NCBI RefSeq assembly: GCF_026341275.1
Contig: NZ_JAIFZO010000002.1
Span: forward strand, 136,361 to 200,360
Origin: Streptomyces ortus
GTDB lineage: Bacteria > Actinomycetota > Actinomycetes > Streptomycetales > Streptomycetaceae
Length of the DNA: 64,000 nucleotides
Reading direction: 5' to 3'
Shown: piece by piece, positions 26,684-35,667 of the stretch
Numbering within the stretch: the stretch's first letter is position 1
Layout of the letters: each line of letters begins with the position of its first letter
The notes under the pieces: generated by a model
Seen by the model: the letters and a program-made list of their open reading frames with translations, nothing else
What the model was told of the DNA's origin: nothing
Databases searched by the model: none
Made by a program: the position numbers and the translations under genes

Positions 26684-27811
26684 GTGAAGTCGAACGCACA
26701 TCCTTTGAAGCACCTCACGACGGGACGTCGCGGCTTCCTGGCCGGCACGGCGGCACTTGGCATCGGTGCCGGCCTGTCCACGCATGCCATTGCCTCCCAC
26801 GTGACGGAGAACGAGACCACTGATTTCTCAGAGCGAGACCATGACCTGCCCTTCATCGGCACGGAGGAGACCTTTTCCACCCGCGAGTTGATGATACTGA
26901 ACGACAGGCTGTTCCTTGAGGACACCGGTCTTGCCGAGCTCGGCCCGCGCCGCATCGGCGCAATGGACAAAGCAGGACTCAACATTCAAATCCTCTCCGC
27001 GCATACGCCAGGTGTCCAGAATGTCAAAGGTAAGAAAGGAATCGATTTTGCGTATCGCCTCAACAAGTTGCTTGTCGATGGACCCATGGCCACTTATCCG
27101 GGGCGGTTCAAGGCATTCGCAACCTTGCCTCTGCAGAATCCGGAGGCCTCGGCAGACGAACTGGAACGCACAGTTCGGGAAGATGGCTTCCTGGGCTGCT
27201 TGACCAATGGGATCATCGGAAAGAAGTTCCTCGACCATCCCGACTTCGAGCCCCTGCTGGCACGCACCCAAGCCCTTGATGTGCCGATATACATCCATCC
27301 GGGCCTGCCGCCCGACGAGGTTTTCGAGATCTACTACAGCAATATGCGGCCGGAGTACCAGAAGGAGTTCCAGGACCAGGTTCTCAGCATCTCCGCATAT
27401 GGATGGCACCAGGAAGTCGTGACTCAGTGCCTTCGAATGATCACCTCAGGAGTATTCGACAGGCATCCCAAGCTCCAGATCATCATCGGCCACATGGGAG
27501 AAGGCCTCCCGTTCTTCTTCGAACGCATCGTGGAGAAGATGAGTGAAGTGACCAAGAAGAGCCTGGACAAGCCGTTCGAGCAGTACTTCCACGACAATTT
27601 CTGGTTCACGACCAGCGCATTCCCCCAGACCGAACTGCTCAACCTCCTGCTGAAGTACATAAGCGTGGACCGAGTGATGTTCGCAACGGACTACCCGTTT
27701 GCGGACATGAAAACTCAGACCGACTGGTTCCGGGGAGTCGCCCTGCCACGCGAAGCCAAGGAGAAAATCGCGTTCCGAAACGCGGAAAAACTGTTCGGAA
27801 TCAAAGTCTGA
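26684..27811 (+). CDS. Tat-exported amidohydrolase (ACMSD/gamma-resorcylate decarboxylase-like)
   Basis: A 375-residue protein of the amidohydrolase_2 family, whose members hydrolyse or decarboxylate aromatic acids using a divalent metal. The twin-arginine signal is [19 protein letters not shown] (residues 12-30). The barrel shows [24 protein letters not shown] (metal-ligand His) and the conserved metal Asp in MFATDYPF. The usual N-terminal HxH is not evident, as in some lactonase-like members. The GTG start follows GAGGGG. Its GC content and third-position bias are visibly lower than those of its neighbours, suggesting recent acquisition. The shared motif upstream points to control by the neighbouring two-component system. 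Confidence 0.88.
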   Translation: MKSNAHPLKHLTTGRRGFLAGTAALGIGAGLSTHAIASHVTENETTDFSERDHDLPFIGTEETFSTRELMILNDRLFLEDTGLAELGPRRIGAMDKAGLNIQILSAHTPGVQNVKGKKGIDFAYRLNKLLVDGPMATYPGRFKAFATLPLQNPEASADELERTVREDGFLGCLTNGIIGKKFLDHPDFEPLLARTQALDVPIYIHPGLPPDEVFEIYYSNMRPEYQKEFQDQVLSISAYGWHQEVVTQCLRMITSGVFDRHPKLQIIIGHMGEGLPFFFERIVEKMSEVTKKSLDKPFEQYFHDNFWFTTSAFPQTELLNLLLKYISVDRVMFATDYPFADMKTQTDWFRGVALPREAKEKIAFRNAEKLFGIKV

Positions 27812-27842
27812 CACGTCCTGACACATCGCGACACGTCCCGAC
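27809..27842. repeat. 10-bp tandem repeat after the amidohydrolase
   Basis: Three and a half units of (T/C)GACAC(G/A)TC(C/G) begin with the stop codon of the amidohydrolase. The period of 10 is close to one helical turn. Confidence 0.7.
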
Positions 27843-27856
27843 GGGCAGAATGACGT

Positions 27857-27915
27857 AGCATGCGATACGCAGTCTCTACCTCACGCGGTCTTCGTAACAG
27901 GGCGAATCGCATGCT
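27857..27915. repeat. 10-bp inverted repeat in a lower-GC gap
   Basis: AGCATGCGAT (27857-27866) is the exact complement of ATCGCATGCT (27906-27915), with 39 bases between. The 260-bp gap 27812-28071 is less GC-rich than the genome; its open frames look non-coding. The dyad may be a hairpin or the trace of a mobile element edge. Confidence 0.6.
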
Positions 27916-28071
27916 CTTCCAGAGAGATCGAAGTGTCGCGCCAAAGGGTATTGCAGAACGCCGATCGCGCTCGGTTCCGGCGGCTTGCGACTATGTAGTT
28001 CGCTTCGGCCGAGCACGCGGTCGACGGAGACTCGCAGGGACCCCCGTGAGCAGCGGGTATGCTCCGTACAC

Positions 28072-29511
28072 GTGACTGCGCCCGCAAAGCCCCGTATCCC
28101 GAACGTCCTCGCCGGCCGCTATGCCTCGGCCGAGCTCGCCACGCTGTGGTCCCCCGAGCAGAAGGTGCGGCTGGAGCGCCAGCTGTGGCTCGCCGTGCTG
28201 CGGGCCCAGAAGGACCTCGGGATCGAGGTGCCCGACGCCGCGCTCGCCGACTACGAGCGGGTCCTGGACCAGGTCGACCTGACCTCGATCGCCGAGCGCG
28301 AGAAGATCACACGGCACGACGTGAAGGCGCGGATCGAGGAGTTCAACGACCTCGCCGGGCACGAGCACATCCACAAGGGCATGACGTCCCGCGACCTCAC
28401 CGAGAACGTCGAGCAGCTGCAGATCCGGCTCTCCCTGGAGCTGGTGCGCGACCGCACGGTGGCCGTCCTGGCGCGCCTGGGCAGGCTCGCGGGCGAGTAC
28501 GGCGAGCTGGTCCTCGCGGGCCGCTCCCACAATGTGGCGGCGCAGGCGACGACGCTCGGCAAGCGTTTCGCGACCGCCGCCGACGAGCTGCTCGTCGCGC
28601 ACGGCCGGGTCGAGGAACTGCTCGCCCGTTACCCGCTGCGCGGCATCAAGGGCCCGGTGGGCACGGCACAGGACATGCTCGACCTGCTGGGCGGGGACGC
28701 GGCGAAGCTCGCCGACCTGGAGCAGCGGATCGCCGGCCACCTCGGCTTCTCGCAGGCGTTCACCTCGGTGGGCCAGGTCTACCCGCGCTCGCTGGACTAC
28801 GAGGTCGTGACCGCGCTGGTGCAGATCGCCGCGGCCCCCTCGTCGACCGCCAAGACCATCCGGCTGATGGCCGGGCACGAGCTGGTGACCGAGGGCTTCA
28901 AGCCGGGCCAGGTCGGTTCCTCGGCGATGCCGCACAAGATGAACACCCGCTCCTGCGAGCGCGTCAACGGCCTGATGGTCATCCTGCGCGGCTACGCCTC
29001 GATGACGGGCGAGCTGGCGGGCGACCAGTGGAACGAGGGCGACGTGTCCTGCTCGGTGGTGCGCCGGGTCGCGCTGCCCGACGCGTTCTTCGCGCTTGAC
29101 GGTCTGCTGGAGACCTTCCTCACCGTCCTCGACGAGTTCGGCGCCTTCCCCGCGGTCGTCGCCCGCGAGCTGGACCGCTACCTGCCGTTCCTCGCGACGA
29201 CGAAGGTCCTGATGGGCGCGGTGCGCGCGGGTGTCGGCCGCGAGGTGGCGCACGAGGCCATCAAGGAGAACGCCGTCGCCGCCGCCCTCGCCATGCGCGA
29301 GCAGGGCACCGAGCGCAACGAGCTGCTCGACAAGCTCGCCGCGGACGAGCGCATCCCCCTCGACCGCGCGCAGCTCGACGCGCTGATGGCGGACAAGCTG
29401 TCCTTCACGGGCGCCGCCGCCGACCAGGTGGCCGCGGTCGTCGCGCGCGTCGAGGAGATCCTGAAGCAGCACCCGGAGGCCGCGGCCTACACGCCGGGGG
29501 CGATCCTCTGA
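28072..29511 (+). CDS. purB: Adenylosuccinate lyase
   Basis: A 479-residue fumarase/aspartase-superfamily lyase that splits adenylosuccinate to AMP and SAICAR to AICAR in purine synthesis. Conserved regions are HEHIHKGMTSRDLTENVEQ, GRSHNVAAQATTLGKRF and the signature GSSAMPHKMNTRSCERVNG with the catalytic Ser loop. The GTG at 28072 is preferred because a TATGCT -10 hexamer lies at 28058-28063, predicting an essentially leaderless transcript, and the protein then begins MTAPAKPRIPNVLAGRYAS. It is probably co-transcribed with mug. Confidence 0.96.
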   Translation: MTAPAKPRIPNVLAGRYASAELATLWSPEQKVRLERQLWLAVLRAQKDLGIEVPDAALADYERVLDQVDLTSIAEREKITRHDVKARIEEFNDLAGHEHIHKGMTSRDLTENVEQLQIRLSLELVRDRTVAVLARLGRLAGEYGELVLAGRSHNVAAQATTLGKRFATAADELLVAHGRVEELLARYPLRGIKGPVGTAQDMLDLLGGDAAKLADLEQRIAGHLGFSQAFTSVGQVYPRSLDYEVVTALVQIAAAPSSTAKTIRLMAGHELVTEGFKPGQVGSSAMPHKMNTRSCERVNGLMVILRGYASMTGELAGDQWNEGDVSCSVVRRVALPDAFFALDGLLETFLTVLDEFGAFPAVVARELDRYLPFLATTKVLMGAVRAGVGREVAHEAIKENAVAAALAMREQGTERNELLDKLAADERIPLDRAQLDALMADKLSFTGAAADQVAAVVARVEEILKQHPEAAAYTPGAIL

Positions 29512-29555
29512 CGCGGTTCACCCCCGCCGAACTGGAGGCCGCCCGCGGCCGGCTC

Positions 29556-30068
29556 GTGCCGGATGTCGTCGCGGACGGTCTCCAGGTGCTGTTCTGCGGT
29601 ATCAACCCCGGGCTGATGACGGCCGCGACGGGCCACCACTTCGCGCGCCCCGGCAACCGCTTCTGGCCGGTCCTGCATCTGTCCGGTTTCACCCCGCGGC
29701 AGCTGAAGCCCTCGGAGCAGGACGAGTTGCTGTCGTACGGGCTCGGCATCACCAATGTGGTGGCGCGGGCCAGTGCCCGGGCCGACGAGCTGAGCGCGGA
29801 GGAGTACCGGGAGGGTGGACGGCTGCTCGCGGCCAAGGTGGCACGGCTGCGGCCCCGGTGGCTGGCGGTGGTGGGTGTGACCGCCTACCGGGCGGCCTTC
29901 GACGACCGCGGGGCGGCGATCGGCGCGCAGGAGCGGACGTTCGGCGCCACGCGCGTGTGGGTCCTGCCCAACCCCAGCGGTCTGAACGCCCACTGGACGG
30001 CGGCGACGATGGCGGAGGAGTTCGGCCGGTTGCGGGAGGCCGCGCAGGACTTTCGGAACACTCCCTAG
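29556..30068 (+). CDS. mug: G/U mismatch-specific uracil-DNA glycosylase
   Basis: A 170-residue (or 186) member of the MUG/TDG family that removes uracil from G:U mispairs. The catalytic motif GINPG (with Asn) is followed by ARPGNRFWPVLHLSGF, and the NPSGLNAHWT loop that intercalates into DNA is present. Recognisable family sequence extends upstream of the GTG at 29556 to a CTG at 29508 that overlaps the purB stop (TRFTPAELEAARGRLVPD), so the true start may be that rare CTG under translational coupling. It is convergent with the next gene, 14 bp away. Confidence 0.9.
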   Translation: MPDVVADGLQVLFCGINPGLMTAATGHHFARPGNRFWPVLHLSGFTPRQLKPSEQDELLSYGLGITNVVARASARADELSAEEYREGGRLLAAKVARLRPRWLAVVGVTAYRAAFDDRGAAIGAQERTFGATRVWVLPNPSGLNAHWTAATMAEEFGRLREAAQDFRNTP

Positions 30069-30082
30069 AGGGTGTCCGCCGG

Positions 30083-30529
30083 TCAGGGCGGGGGCAACTC
30101 CGTTACCAGGGCGAAGAGTTGGAACTCCTGCCCTTCCACCGGTTCGGAGACCCCCACCGCGACCCACCGCCCCGTGCCGTCGGCCTCCCACAGGTCCACG
30201 TACCCCACGTAGGCGCTGAGGTAGGCCCACGGCTTCGGTATTCGCTCCTGGGGGTCCTCCGAGCGCAGGAAGACACCGGCCAGACTCTTCGGTTCCGCCT
30301 CGCCCCAACGCTCCCCCAGTCGCTGCGAGACGCCCTCCCGGTAGGCGGTGAACTGGTCCGCGATCTCCTCCCGCCCGGACCGGTCGCCCGTCCCGAAACC
30401 GTGCGTCGTCTCCAGTACCACCAGGTGGTAGCCGGGTCCTCCCGCGCCCACCTCCGACCAGCCGTGCGCCGCGGGGAAGTCGCGGACGCACAGCTCGTCG
30501 ATCGTGGCGAGGTGTCGCTCAGTGGTCAT
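30083..30529 (-). CDS. Hypothetical protein
   Basis: A 148-residue soluble protein beginning MTTERHLATIDELCVRDFPAAHG. It has an alternating beta pattern (YHLVVLETTHGFGTG, WAYLSAYVGYVDLWEADGTGRWVAVGV) and ends in PPP. No signal peptide or family motif is recognised. The ATG at 30529 is chosen over a GTG at 30598 because coding character starts there. Good G/C third-position bias suggests a real gene. Confidence 0.72.
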   Translation of the reverse strand: MTTERHLATIDELCVRDFPAAHGWSEVGAGGPGYHLVVLETTHGFGTGDRSGREEIADQFTAYREGVSQRLGERWGEAEPKSLAGVFLRSEDPQERIPKPWAYLSAYVGYVDLWEADGTGRWVAVGVSEPVEGQEFQLFALVTELPPP

Positions 30530-30594
30530 GGAGTCCAGTAAAGCGCCCGCCACTGACATGTGGCGGCCCGTCAGGTCACCACGCCCGTCCGGAC

Positions 30595-31323
30595 TCACGC
30601 GTCACGACGGCGCACACTCCACGATCCGGCCAGCAGCACGGCCGACGTCCACAGCGCTGTCACCGCGAGCCCCGCCCACGGCCCGAGCAGACCGTCCCAG
30701 GTCTCGTGCAGGACCACCTGCCCCGCCCGGTCGGGCAGCAGGTCGGCCACGTTCCCGGACATGTCGCCGACCACGAAGGAGACCAGCAGGAGGAAGGGGA
30801 TGAGGATGCTCAGCGTGGTGACGCCGCTGCGCAGCAGGGCGGTCAGGCCGGCCGCGAAGAGCGCCATCAGGGCCAGGTAGATCCCGCAGCCCACGACCGC
30901 GCGCAGTCCTTCGGCCCAGCTCACCCCGCTCGCCCGGTCGCCGAGGAGGGCTTTGCCCACGGCGAGGCTCAGGCACCCGGTGAGGAGGCCGACGGCCAGG
31001 GCGGGAGCGCCGACGGCCGTCGTCTTCGCCGCGAACCACCGTCCGCGACGGGGTACGGCGGTCAGTGAGACCCGCAGGGCACCTCCCTGGAACTCGGACG
31101 ACATGGCCTGCGCGCCGAAGGTGATCGCCGCGATCTGCCCGAAGTTGACGCCGAAGAACGCCGTGAACAGTGGGTCGAAGTCCGCGCCACCGCCCCCGTC
31201 GTCGAGGGCGGCCAGTGCGGAGAAGGCCGCGGTGACCAGGACGACGGCGCCCAGTCCCACGACGAGCGACCGCAGGGTGCGGACTTTGAGCCACTCCGAG
31301 TGGAGTACGGGTGGGAACGACAC
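30595..31323 (-). CDS. ABC-2-type transporter permease
   Basis: A 242-residue membrane protein with six hydrophobic segments. It begins with the HSEWLKVRTLRS amphipathic helix common to NatB/ABC-2 permeases and contains a SSEFQGGALRVSLTAVPRRGRWFAAK loop. The GTG starts 2 bp after the stop of the ATPase gene, so the two form one exporter operon. It lies divergent from a NarL-type two-component system that may control it. Confidence 0.88.
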   Translation of the reverse strand: MSFPPVLHSEWLKVRTLRSLVVGLGAVVLVTAAFSALAALDDGGGGADFDPLFTAFFGVNFGQIAAITFGAQAMSSEFQGGALRVSLTAVPRRGRWFAAKTTAVGAPALAVGLLTGCLSLAVGKALLGDRASGVSWAEGLRAVVGCGIYLALMALFAAGLTALLRSGVTTLSILIPFLLLVSFVVGDMSGNVADLLPDRAGQVVLHETWDGLLGPWAGLAVTALWTSAVLLAGSWSVRRRDA

Positions 31324-31325
31324 GG

Positions 31326-32330
31326 TCAGGCCTCCTGCGGCTGGGTCGGGGACTGGGCGGCGAACTCGGCCTCCGTGGCCGTCAGATCGAGGTAGGCCTG
31401 TTCCAGCGTCCCTCCCTGGGCCGCCAGTTCGAGGAGGGGCAGGCCCGCGCCCGAGACGAGGCGGCCGATGTCGTCCACGCGCGCGTGGTGCACGATCCAC
31501 CGCTCCCCCTCACCCCCTCCGCCGCTTCCTCCTTCGTCTCCTCCGCCATTTCTTCCTTCGCGTCCGCCTCCGCTCTCTCCTTCGTCCCGTACGGCCTCGT
31601 ATCCGTGCCGTGCGAGCAGGTCGCGGAGGGCCGCGCCGTCCGTGGTGCGCACCCGTACCCGGGGGTCGACGCGTGCCTCGACGAAGTCCCGCATCGCCAT
31701 GTCGGCGAGCAGCCGGCCGCGGCCCAGCACGACGAGGTGGTCGGCGAAGGACGCGGTCTCGTGCATCAGGTGGCTGGAGACGAGGACGGTGCGGCCCTCG
31801 CGGGCGAGCCGGCGCAGCAGCTCCCTGATCCAGATGATGCCTTCGGGGTCGAGCCCGTTGGACGGCTCGTCGAGCAGGACGACCGGCGGGTCGCCCAGGA
31901 GGGCCGCCGCGACGCCCAGTCGCTGCCGCATGCCCAGGGAGTACGTCCTGACGCGGCGGCGGGCGACCGAGGTGAGGCCGACCTCCGCCAGGACCTCGTC
32001 CACGCGGGTCGCGGGCAGGCGGTTGCTCGCCGCGAGCACCCGCAGATGGTCCCGCGCGGTCCGCGAACCGTGCGCGGCCTGTGCGTCGAGCAGGGCGCCG
32101 ACATGACGCAGCGGATCCTCCAGCGCCGCGTAGGGGTGGCCGCCGACGGTGGCGGTGCCGGACGTGGGCCGGTCGAGGCCGAGCACGAGCCGCATGGTGG
32201 TGGACTTGCCCGCGCCGTTGGGGCCGAGGAAGCCGGTGACCCGGCCCGGTTCGACCCGGAACGTGAGCCGGTCCAGGGCGCGGGTGGTGCCGTACTCCTT
32301 GGTGAGTTCTTGGACGTCGATGCTGGTCAT
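31326..32330 (-). CDS. ABC transporter ATP-binding protein (DrrA/CcmA-like)
   Basis: A 334-residue ATPase with Walker A GFLGPNGAGKSTTMR, signature YSLGMRQRLGVAAALLGDP, Walker B VVLLDEPSNGLDPEG and the H-loop SSHLMHE. Near residue 245 it carries a Gly/Glu/Arg low-complexity insert (GESGGGREGRNGGGDEGGSG). The C-terminus matches the DrrA-type domain (GGTLEQAYLDLT). ATG 32330 gives the normal N-terminus MTSIDVQELTKEYG. It is coupled to the permease. Confidence 0.92.
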   Translation of the reverse strand: MTSIDVQELTKEYGTTRALDRLTFRVEPGRVTGFLGPNGAGKSTTMRLVLGLDRPTSGTATVGGHPYAALEDPLRHVGALLDAQAAHGSRTARDHLRVLAASNRLPATRVDEVLAEVGLTSVARRRVRTYSLGMRQRLGVAAALLGDPPVVLLDEPSNGLDPEGIIWIRELLRRLAREGRTVLVSSHLMHETASFADHLVVLGRGRLLADMAMRDFVEARVDPRVRVRTTDGAALRDLLARHGYEAVRDEGESGGGREGRNGGGDEGGSGGGGEGERWIVHHARVDDIGRLVSGAGLPLLELAAQGGTLEQAYLDLTATEAEFAAQSPTQPQEA

Positions 32331-32363
32331 GGTCCAAGGCTGGCTGTCGGGAGGGGCTTTGGG

Positions 32364-32405
32364 CCTCCCCCGCCCGGGGAGGGTGTCTCCCCCACCCGGG
32401 GGAGG
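32364..32405. promoter_or_regulatory. Two consecutive GC hairpins in a divergent promoter gap
   Basis: CCTCCCCCGCCCGGGGAGG (32364-32382) and a diverged second copy with a perfect 7-bp stem, CTCCCCC-ACCC-GGGGGAG (32387-32404), stand side by side in the 108-bp gap between the ABC operon and the kinase gene. The 23-bp repeat distance fits two operator sites for a dimeric regulator; transcription attenuation is the alternative. Confidence 0.5.
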
Positions 32406-32438
32406 CTCGTTGTCGGTGCCGGCTGGCACGATGACGTG

Positions 32439-33608
32439 ATGGCCCGCCTGCTGCGCCCGCTGACCCGTTGGACGACCTACACCCGCTTCATCCACCTGTG
32501 GGTTCCCCTGCTGGTCAGCAGCGTGTGGATATTCATTCACCCGGCGACCCCGTGGGGGCCCGCGCTGGTGCTGCCGCTGCTGGGTCTGGTCCCGGCCGTG
32601 CGGCGCGGCGAGGGTGTGCAGGCGCGGTTCATGCTGATGCGGGACGGCCAGGACCCGGCGATCTCGGTCGTCCCGTCGGCCACCTGGCGGGACCGGCTGC
32701 GGACCGTGCTGTGGCTGCAGGCGCGCATGGTGCTCGGCTGGGCGGCGGTGGGATTCAGCGTCTGGCTCCCGTTGATCACCGTGGATCTGATCCGGATCTC
32801 GACCGGTTACGTACCGGACGACAATCCGTTCCTGCCGGTGCCGCACGCGCACTGGGCGTACGCCCTGCTCGCGCCGCTGCCGCTGATCGCCCTCTACGGA
32901 GTGGTCATCGGGCTCGGGAAGCTCATCACGGTCCTCGCACGCCACCTCCTCGGGCCGTCGACGGCCGAGCGGGTCGCCGCGCTGGAGGAGCGCACGGAGC
33001 AACTTCTGGAGCGCAACCGCATCGCCCGTGAGCTGCACGACTCGATCGGCCACGCGCTGACGGTGGCCGTGGTGCAGGCGGGTGCCGCGCGGGCCGCGGG
33101 AGACCCCGGGTTCACGGACCGGGCGCTGCTCGCCATAGAGGACACCGGCCGTGCCGCGCTGGAGGACCTGGAGCGGGTCCTCGGTGTGCTGCGCGAGTCC
33201 CGCGGGCCCGCGAGCGGCCGGCCCGCCCTGGTGGAGGCCGACCGGCTCCTGGAGTCCGCCCGCGCCTCCGGGGCGAAGATCGACGCCGAGCTGACGGGCC
33301 CCCTGGAGACCGTGCCCGGCACGGTCTCCCGTGAGGGCTACCGCATCCTCCAGGAGTGCCTCACCAATGTGCTGCGGCACGCGGGCGCGGTGCCCGTCCG
33401 GGTCCGTATCGCCGTCGAGGACCGGACACTGTCCCTGGAGGTGCGCAACGCGCTGACGGCCGGGATCCCGGGACCCGGTCCGGGCGGCGGGATGCGGGGC
33501 AGCGGGTTGCGGGGCATCCGGGAGCGGGCCGCGCTGCTCGGCGGCCGGGCGAGAACAGGCCCTGACGACGGGGACTGGCAGGTACTCGTCGAACTGCCGC
33601 TGCGCTGA
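32439..33608 (+). CDS. NarL-type sensor histidine kinase
   Basis: A 389-residue kinase. About four membrane helices fill residues 15-165. The HisKA_3 segment is RNRIARELHDSIGHALTVAVVQAGAAR, and the C-terminal HATPase has REGYRILQECLTNVLRHAGA and GSGLRGIRERAALLGG. ATG 32439 is chosen; GTG 32436 is three bases upstream. Fourteen bases separate it from the regulator gene. Divergent placement from the ABC operon suggests sensing of a substrate of that exporter. Confidence 0.92.
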   Translation: MARLLRPLTRWTTYTRFIHLWVPLLVSSVWIFIHPATPWGPALVLPLLGLVPAVRRGEGVQARFMLMRDGQDPAISVVPSATWRDRLRTVLWLQARMVLGWAAVGFSVWLPLITVDLIRISTGYVPDDNPFLPVPHAHWAYALLAPLPLIALYGVVIGLGKLITVLARHLLGPSTAERVAALEERTEQLLERNRIARELHDSIGHALTVAVVQAGAARAAGDPGFTDRALLAIEDTGRAALEDLERVLGVLRESRGPASGRPALVEADRLLESARASGAKIDAELTGPLETVPGTVSREGYRILQECLTNVLRHAGAVPVRVRIAVEDRTLSLEVRNALTAGIPGPGPGGGMRGSGLRGIRERAALLGGRARTGPDDGDWQVLVELPLR

Positions 33609-33622
33609 TCTACGCTGGCCGG

Positions 33623-34285
33623 GTGCCGGTCACCGTTCTGCTCGTCGACGACGAACCCCTCGTACGCGCCGGTCTGCGTGCCGTCCTGGAGGCGCAGCCC
33701 GACATCGAGGTCGTCGGCGAGGCCGCGGACGGCGCCGCGGTCATTCCGCTGGTGCGGCGGCTGCGGCCCGACGTCGTCGCGATGGACGTCCGTATGCCGC
33801 TGATGGACGGCATCGAGGCCACCCGCACGGTGCTGCGGACCGTCGACCGGCCGCCGAAGATCCTCGTGATCACGACGTTCGAGAACGACGAGTACGTGTA
33901 CGAGGCGCTGCGCGCGGGCGCCGACGGCTTTCTGCTGAAGCGAGCCCGGCCGGCCGAGATCGTGCACGCCGTGCGACTGGTCGCCGAGGGCGAGTCGCTG
34001 CTGTTCCCGGCCTCAGTGCGGCAGTTGGCCGCCGAGTACGGGTCGGGCGACGGGAATCCCCCGGCCCGGGCGGCCCTGCGGCGGGCGGCGCTGACCGGGC
34101 GGGAGGCGGAGGTGCTGCGGCTGATGGCGCGGGGCCTGTCGAACGCGGAGATCGCCGCCCGGCTGGTGGTGGGCACCGAGACGGTGAAGTCCCACGTCAG
34201 CGCCGTACTGTCGAAACTGGGGGCCCGGGATCGCACCCAGGCGGTGATCGCGGCATACGAGTCGGGGTTCGTGGCACCCGGCTGA
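33623..34285 (+). CDS. NarL/FixJ-family response regulator
   Basis: A 220-residue regulator starting at GTG. The receiver has LLVDDEPLVRAGL, phospho-Asp in VVAMDVRMPLMDG and the Lys in GFLLKRA. The LuxR-type helix-turn-helix is LTGREAEVLRLMARGLSNAEIAARLVVGTETVKSHVSAVLSKLGARDRTQAV. It is the partner of the preceding kinase. Confidence 0.95.
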   Translation: MPVTVLLVDDEPLVRAGLRAVLEAQPDIEVVGEAADGAAVIPLVRRLRPDVVAMDVRMPLMDGIEATRTVLRTVDRPPKILVITTFENDEYVYEALRAGADGFLLKRARPAEIVHAVRLVAEGESLLFPASVRQLAAEYGSGDGNPPARAALRRAALTGREAEVLRLMARGLSNAEIAARLVVGTETVKSHVSAVLSKLGARDRTQAVIAAYESGFVAPG

Positions 34286-34400
34286 TTCCGGTTCGTGGCG
34301 GGGGTCCGCGGCGAGCAGGTGATCCCCGGCACTCGCCGGGATCCGCCGCGCCGAGTACGATCCGGCCAACCGACACGCGCACGAGCTGGGAGGACGGACG

Positions 34401-35558
34401 TTGGGGCAGTTGACCGGCGGGGATCCGTCCCTGCTGCGGAGGATCAACTCCGCGGTGGTGCTGCACGCGCTGCGGGCCACGGATTTCGCGACACTCACCG
34501 AGATCACGCGGGAGACCGGCCTGTCCCGGCCCACCGTGGAGGGCGTCGTCGAAGGGCTCATCGACGGCGGGCTCGTCGTCGAGACCGCGGCCGACGAGGG
34601 CGCCGCACGACGCCAGGGACGGCCCGCGCGCCGATTCCGTTTCCGGGCGGAGGCGGGCCATCTGCTGGGTCTGGAGATCGGCCCGCACCGGGTGGCCGCC
34701 GTGCTGTCGGACCTGGACGGCAGGGTGCTCGGTTCGCTCGCCAAGGACGTCTGCGAGACGGCGTCGGCGGACGAACGGCTCGAACGGCTGCGTGGGGCCG
34801 TCGCGGAGCTGCTGCGCCGTGCCGGGGTCGCGCGCGGCTCTCTGCGGGCCGTGGGAGCGACCTCGCCCGGCATCGTCGAGGCCGACGGCACCGTGCGCCT
34901 GTGCACGGCGCTGCCGGAGTGGACGGGGCTGGCGCTCGGCGAACGGCTGCGCCGCTCCTTCAAGTGCCCGGTGATCGTGGAGAACGACGCCAACGCGGCG
35001 GCGGTCGCCGAGCACTGGAAGGGCGCCGCCACCGAGTCCGACGACATGGTGTTCGTGCTGGCCGGGCTGAGCCCCGGGGCCGGTTCCCTCATCGGCGGAC
35101 GGCTGCACCGGGGCTTCGGGGGCGCGGCCGGTGAGATCGGCGCGCTCCATCTGCTGGGCCGCGAGGTCACTCCGGAGACGCTGCTGTCCACGACCGACGA
35201 GCCGTTGCATCCCCTCGATGAGCAGGCGGTGGCGGAGGTCTTCGGGCACGCGCGCGCGGGCGACGAGCGGGCGCGGGCCGCCGTCGAGCGCTTCATACAG
35301 CGGCTGGTGCACGATGTCGCCGCGCTCGTCCTGGCCCTCGACCCCGAGCTCGTCGTGATCGGCGGCTGGGCGGCCGGTCTGGACGGCGTACTGGAGCCGC
35401 TGCGCGAGGAGCTGGCCCGCTACTGTCTGCGTCCGCCCCGGGTGACGTTGTCGCTCCTGGGCGAGGCGGCCGTGGCGACGGGCGCGCTGCGGCTGGCTCT
35501 CGACCATGTGGAGGAGCAGCTGTTCGCGGTGGAGAGCACGGTGACGGCCCGCCGCTGA
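34401..35558 (+). CDS. ROK-family transcriptional regulator/kinase-like protein
   Basis: A 385-residue protein starting at TTG after GGGAGGA. The N-terminal winged helix is LRRINSAVVLHALRATDFATLTEITRETGLSRPTVEGVVEGLI. The ROK domain has VGATSPGIVEADG, the glucose-contact END motif in VIVENDANAAAVAEHW and GRLHRGFGGAAGEIG. The four-ligand zinc motif (CGxxGCxE) of true ROK sugar kinases is absent: the corresponding region reads HLLGREVTPETLL, so it is probably a sugar-responsive regulator. No sugar transport genes are adjacent. Confidence 0.9.
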   Translation: MGQLTGGDPSLLRRINSAVVLHALRATDFATLTEITRETGLSRPTVEGVVEGLIDGGLVVETAADEGAARRQGRPARRFRFRAEAGHLLGLEIGPHRVAAVLSDLDGRVLGSLAKDVCETASADERLERLRGAVAELLRRAGVARGSLRAVGATSPGIVEADGTVRLCTALPEWTGLALGERLRRSFKCPVIVENDANAAAVAEHWKGAATESDDMVFVLAGLSPGAGSLIGGRLHRGFGGAAGEIGALHLLGREVTPETLLSTTDEPLHPLDEQAVAEVFGHARAGDERARAAVERFIQRLVHDVAALVLALDPELVVIGGWAAGLDGVLEPLREELARYCLRPPRVTLSLLGEAAVATGALRLALDHVEEQLFAVESTVTARR

Positions 35559-35667
35559 CCGCCGCGGCGGACAGGGCGGAACGCCGCGCTCCGAAGGCCG
35601 GAGGCCGAATGCCGGAGGCCGAATGCCGGAGCACGACGTACGCGCGCGTGTCGCTCGGTGGCGACGG

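Noticed and set aside
27860..28075. Short open frames on both strands between the amidohydrolase and purB
   Set aside because: Arg/Ser-rich products, no ribosome site, overlap with an inverted repeat and the purB promoter. Nothing supports translation.
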